Shown piece after piece: positions 6,631 through 7,129 of a stretch of 7,129 nucleotides of DNA. Location of the stretch: assembly GCA_003451915.1 (NCBI GenBank), contig DMJC01000085.1, positions 1-7,129 of the forward strand. The letters run 5' to 3'. Under the pieces are notes generated by a model. It ran no database searches and was not told where the DNA came from. It saw only the letters and a list, made by a program, of their open reading frames with translations. Source of the DNA: Clostridiales bacterium. GTDB taxonomy: Bacteria; Bacillota; Clostridia; Saccharofermentanales; UBA5734. A program made the position numbers and the translations under genes. How positions within the stretch are numbered: the stretch's first letter is position 1; each line of letters begins with the position of its first letter.

Positions 6631-7129
6631 GTGACATCATCGCCTTTAAAGGACAGCAGCCGGACTGGACCTACCAGACCGGACAGAGCCCTGCCGCGCG
6701 GCCCGTAGAATAAACCTGCGCCGATCATGCCGTTGCGCAAGGTGTTTGTGACGCGAATTTCAAGTTCATTGACGCCGTTGACCAGATCATCCGTGATATC
6801 GGCGACATAGGGGTAAATCAGCAGTGGCGGCAGTTCATGGCCGTTGACCCTGACACAGGCGACATCGCCGACCCGGCCGAGATCAAGCACAATCGGCTCA
6901 TCGGCCTTTTGCCAGTTAAATGTATTATGATAGGTTCCGGCTCCCGAAGAATTTTTCAGATCTTTGCGATCAGCCCAGTCGCCTAAAGTCATTTCGCTAA
7001 AATGACGTTCAGGTTCTGGATCGCCAGGGATTGTAGATACAAATTCCATCGACCAGCCATCGTTCAGGCTCGTGATCAGACGGCCGGTAATGGCTGCCGC
7101 GGCAGCTGGCAGTGATTTGTGATCATCGG
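6627..7129 (-). CDS. Glycoside hydrolase, C-terminal end only (GH106/GH2-like)
   Basis: The frame is open from the right edge of the window to the TGA at 6627-6629, so only the last 166 residues are visible; the ATG at 7047-7049 is internal, not a start. The fragment reads as a beta-sandwich, sugar-binding-like tail: GTYHNTF, then LDLGRVGDVACVRVNG, ADITDDLVNGVNELEIRVTN, and SGLVGPVRL near the end. This order (GT-Y, LDLG-V--A-V-NG, DIT--L--G-N-LE--VTN, SGL-GPV-L) is the pattern I associate with the C-terminal region of GH106 alpha-L-rhamnosidase-like enzymes and related GH2-type sugar-binding domains. The catalytic part lies outside the window, so family, activity and secretion cannot be settled. 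Its stop overlaps the kinase start as ATGA, tying the enzyme to the sensor pair. The glycoside hydrolase call is fairly firm; rhamnosidase is tentative. Confidence 0.75.
   Translation of the reverse strand, partial: DDHKSLPAAAAAITGRLITSLNDGWSMEFVSTIPGDPEPERHFSEMTLGDWADRKDLKNSSGAGTYHNTFNWQKADEPIVLDLGRVGDVACVRVNGHELPPLLIYPYVADITDDLVNGVNELEIRVTNTLRNGMIGAGLFYGPRGRALSGLVGPVRLLSFKGDDVT

Noticed and set aside
7047..7049. ATG as the start of a small 140-residue gene
   Set aside because: The same frame continues without a stop to the window edge, and the residues upstream (ITSLNDGWS) read as a continuing hydrolase sandwich domain, so this is an internal methionine.
7093..7106. 14-base palindrome GCTGCCGCGGCAGC
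   Set aside because: It encodes a run of alanines with GC-rich codons in the hydrolase; the symmetry is most simply explained by that codon run.

Overview
The window carries six genes, all on the minus strand, in a layout typical of carbohydrate-utilisation loci of low-to-mid G+C Firmicutes (Paenibacillaceae or Clostridia type). The evidence for that placement is a YesM/YesN-type two-component pair, an Lpl/Ytc-type sugar ABC importer with a lipobox-containing binding protein, and strong GGAGG-type ribosome binding sites. Base composition looks close to balanced. The species cannot be named from this sequence.

In transcription order (high to low coordinates) the genes are: (1) the C-terminal end of a large glycoside hydrolase, entering from the right edge and ending at 6627; (2) a YesM-like membrane sensor histidine kinase (6630-4867); (3) a YesN-like response regulator with an AraC-type DNA-binding domain (4870-3569); (4) a sugar-binding lipoprotein (3462-1933); (5) a LplB/YteP-type permease (best start 1845, end 922); and (6) a LplC/YtcP-type permease (909-25, TTG start). 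Hydrolase to kinase and kinase to regulator are both joined by 4-base ATGA stop/start overlaps, so enzyme and sensor genes are probably co-translated. A 106-base gap then separates the regulator from the importer genes and is the natural place for a regulated promoter.

The likely working model is that the hydrolase trims a plant-type glycan, the kinase senses the sugar or binding-protein state outside the cell, the regulator activates the importer, and the importer takes up oligosaccharides. No ATPase subunit is present. That is usual for this importer class, which commonly borrows a shared MsmX-type ATPase encoded elsewhere. The exact substrate is not readable from the window; the hydrolase tail resembles GH106/GH2-like proteins, so a rhamnose- or pectin-related glycan is a reasonable guess only.

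The most notable non-coding element is an 18-bp stem-loop (1862-1903) between the binding-protein and permease genes. It sits just upstream of the permease ribosome binding site and has no U-tract. It probably tunes expression of the binding protein relative to the permeases, and it also shows that the longest reading frame for the permease starts too early. I found no mobile element, CRISPR array, RNA gene or clearly new system; this looks like a well-formed example of a known type of locus.
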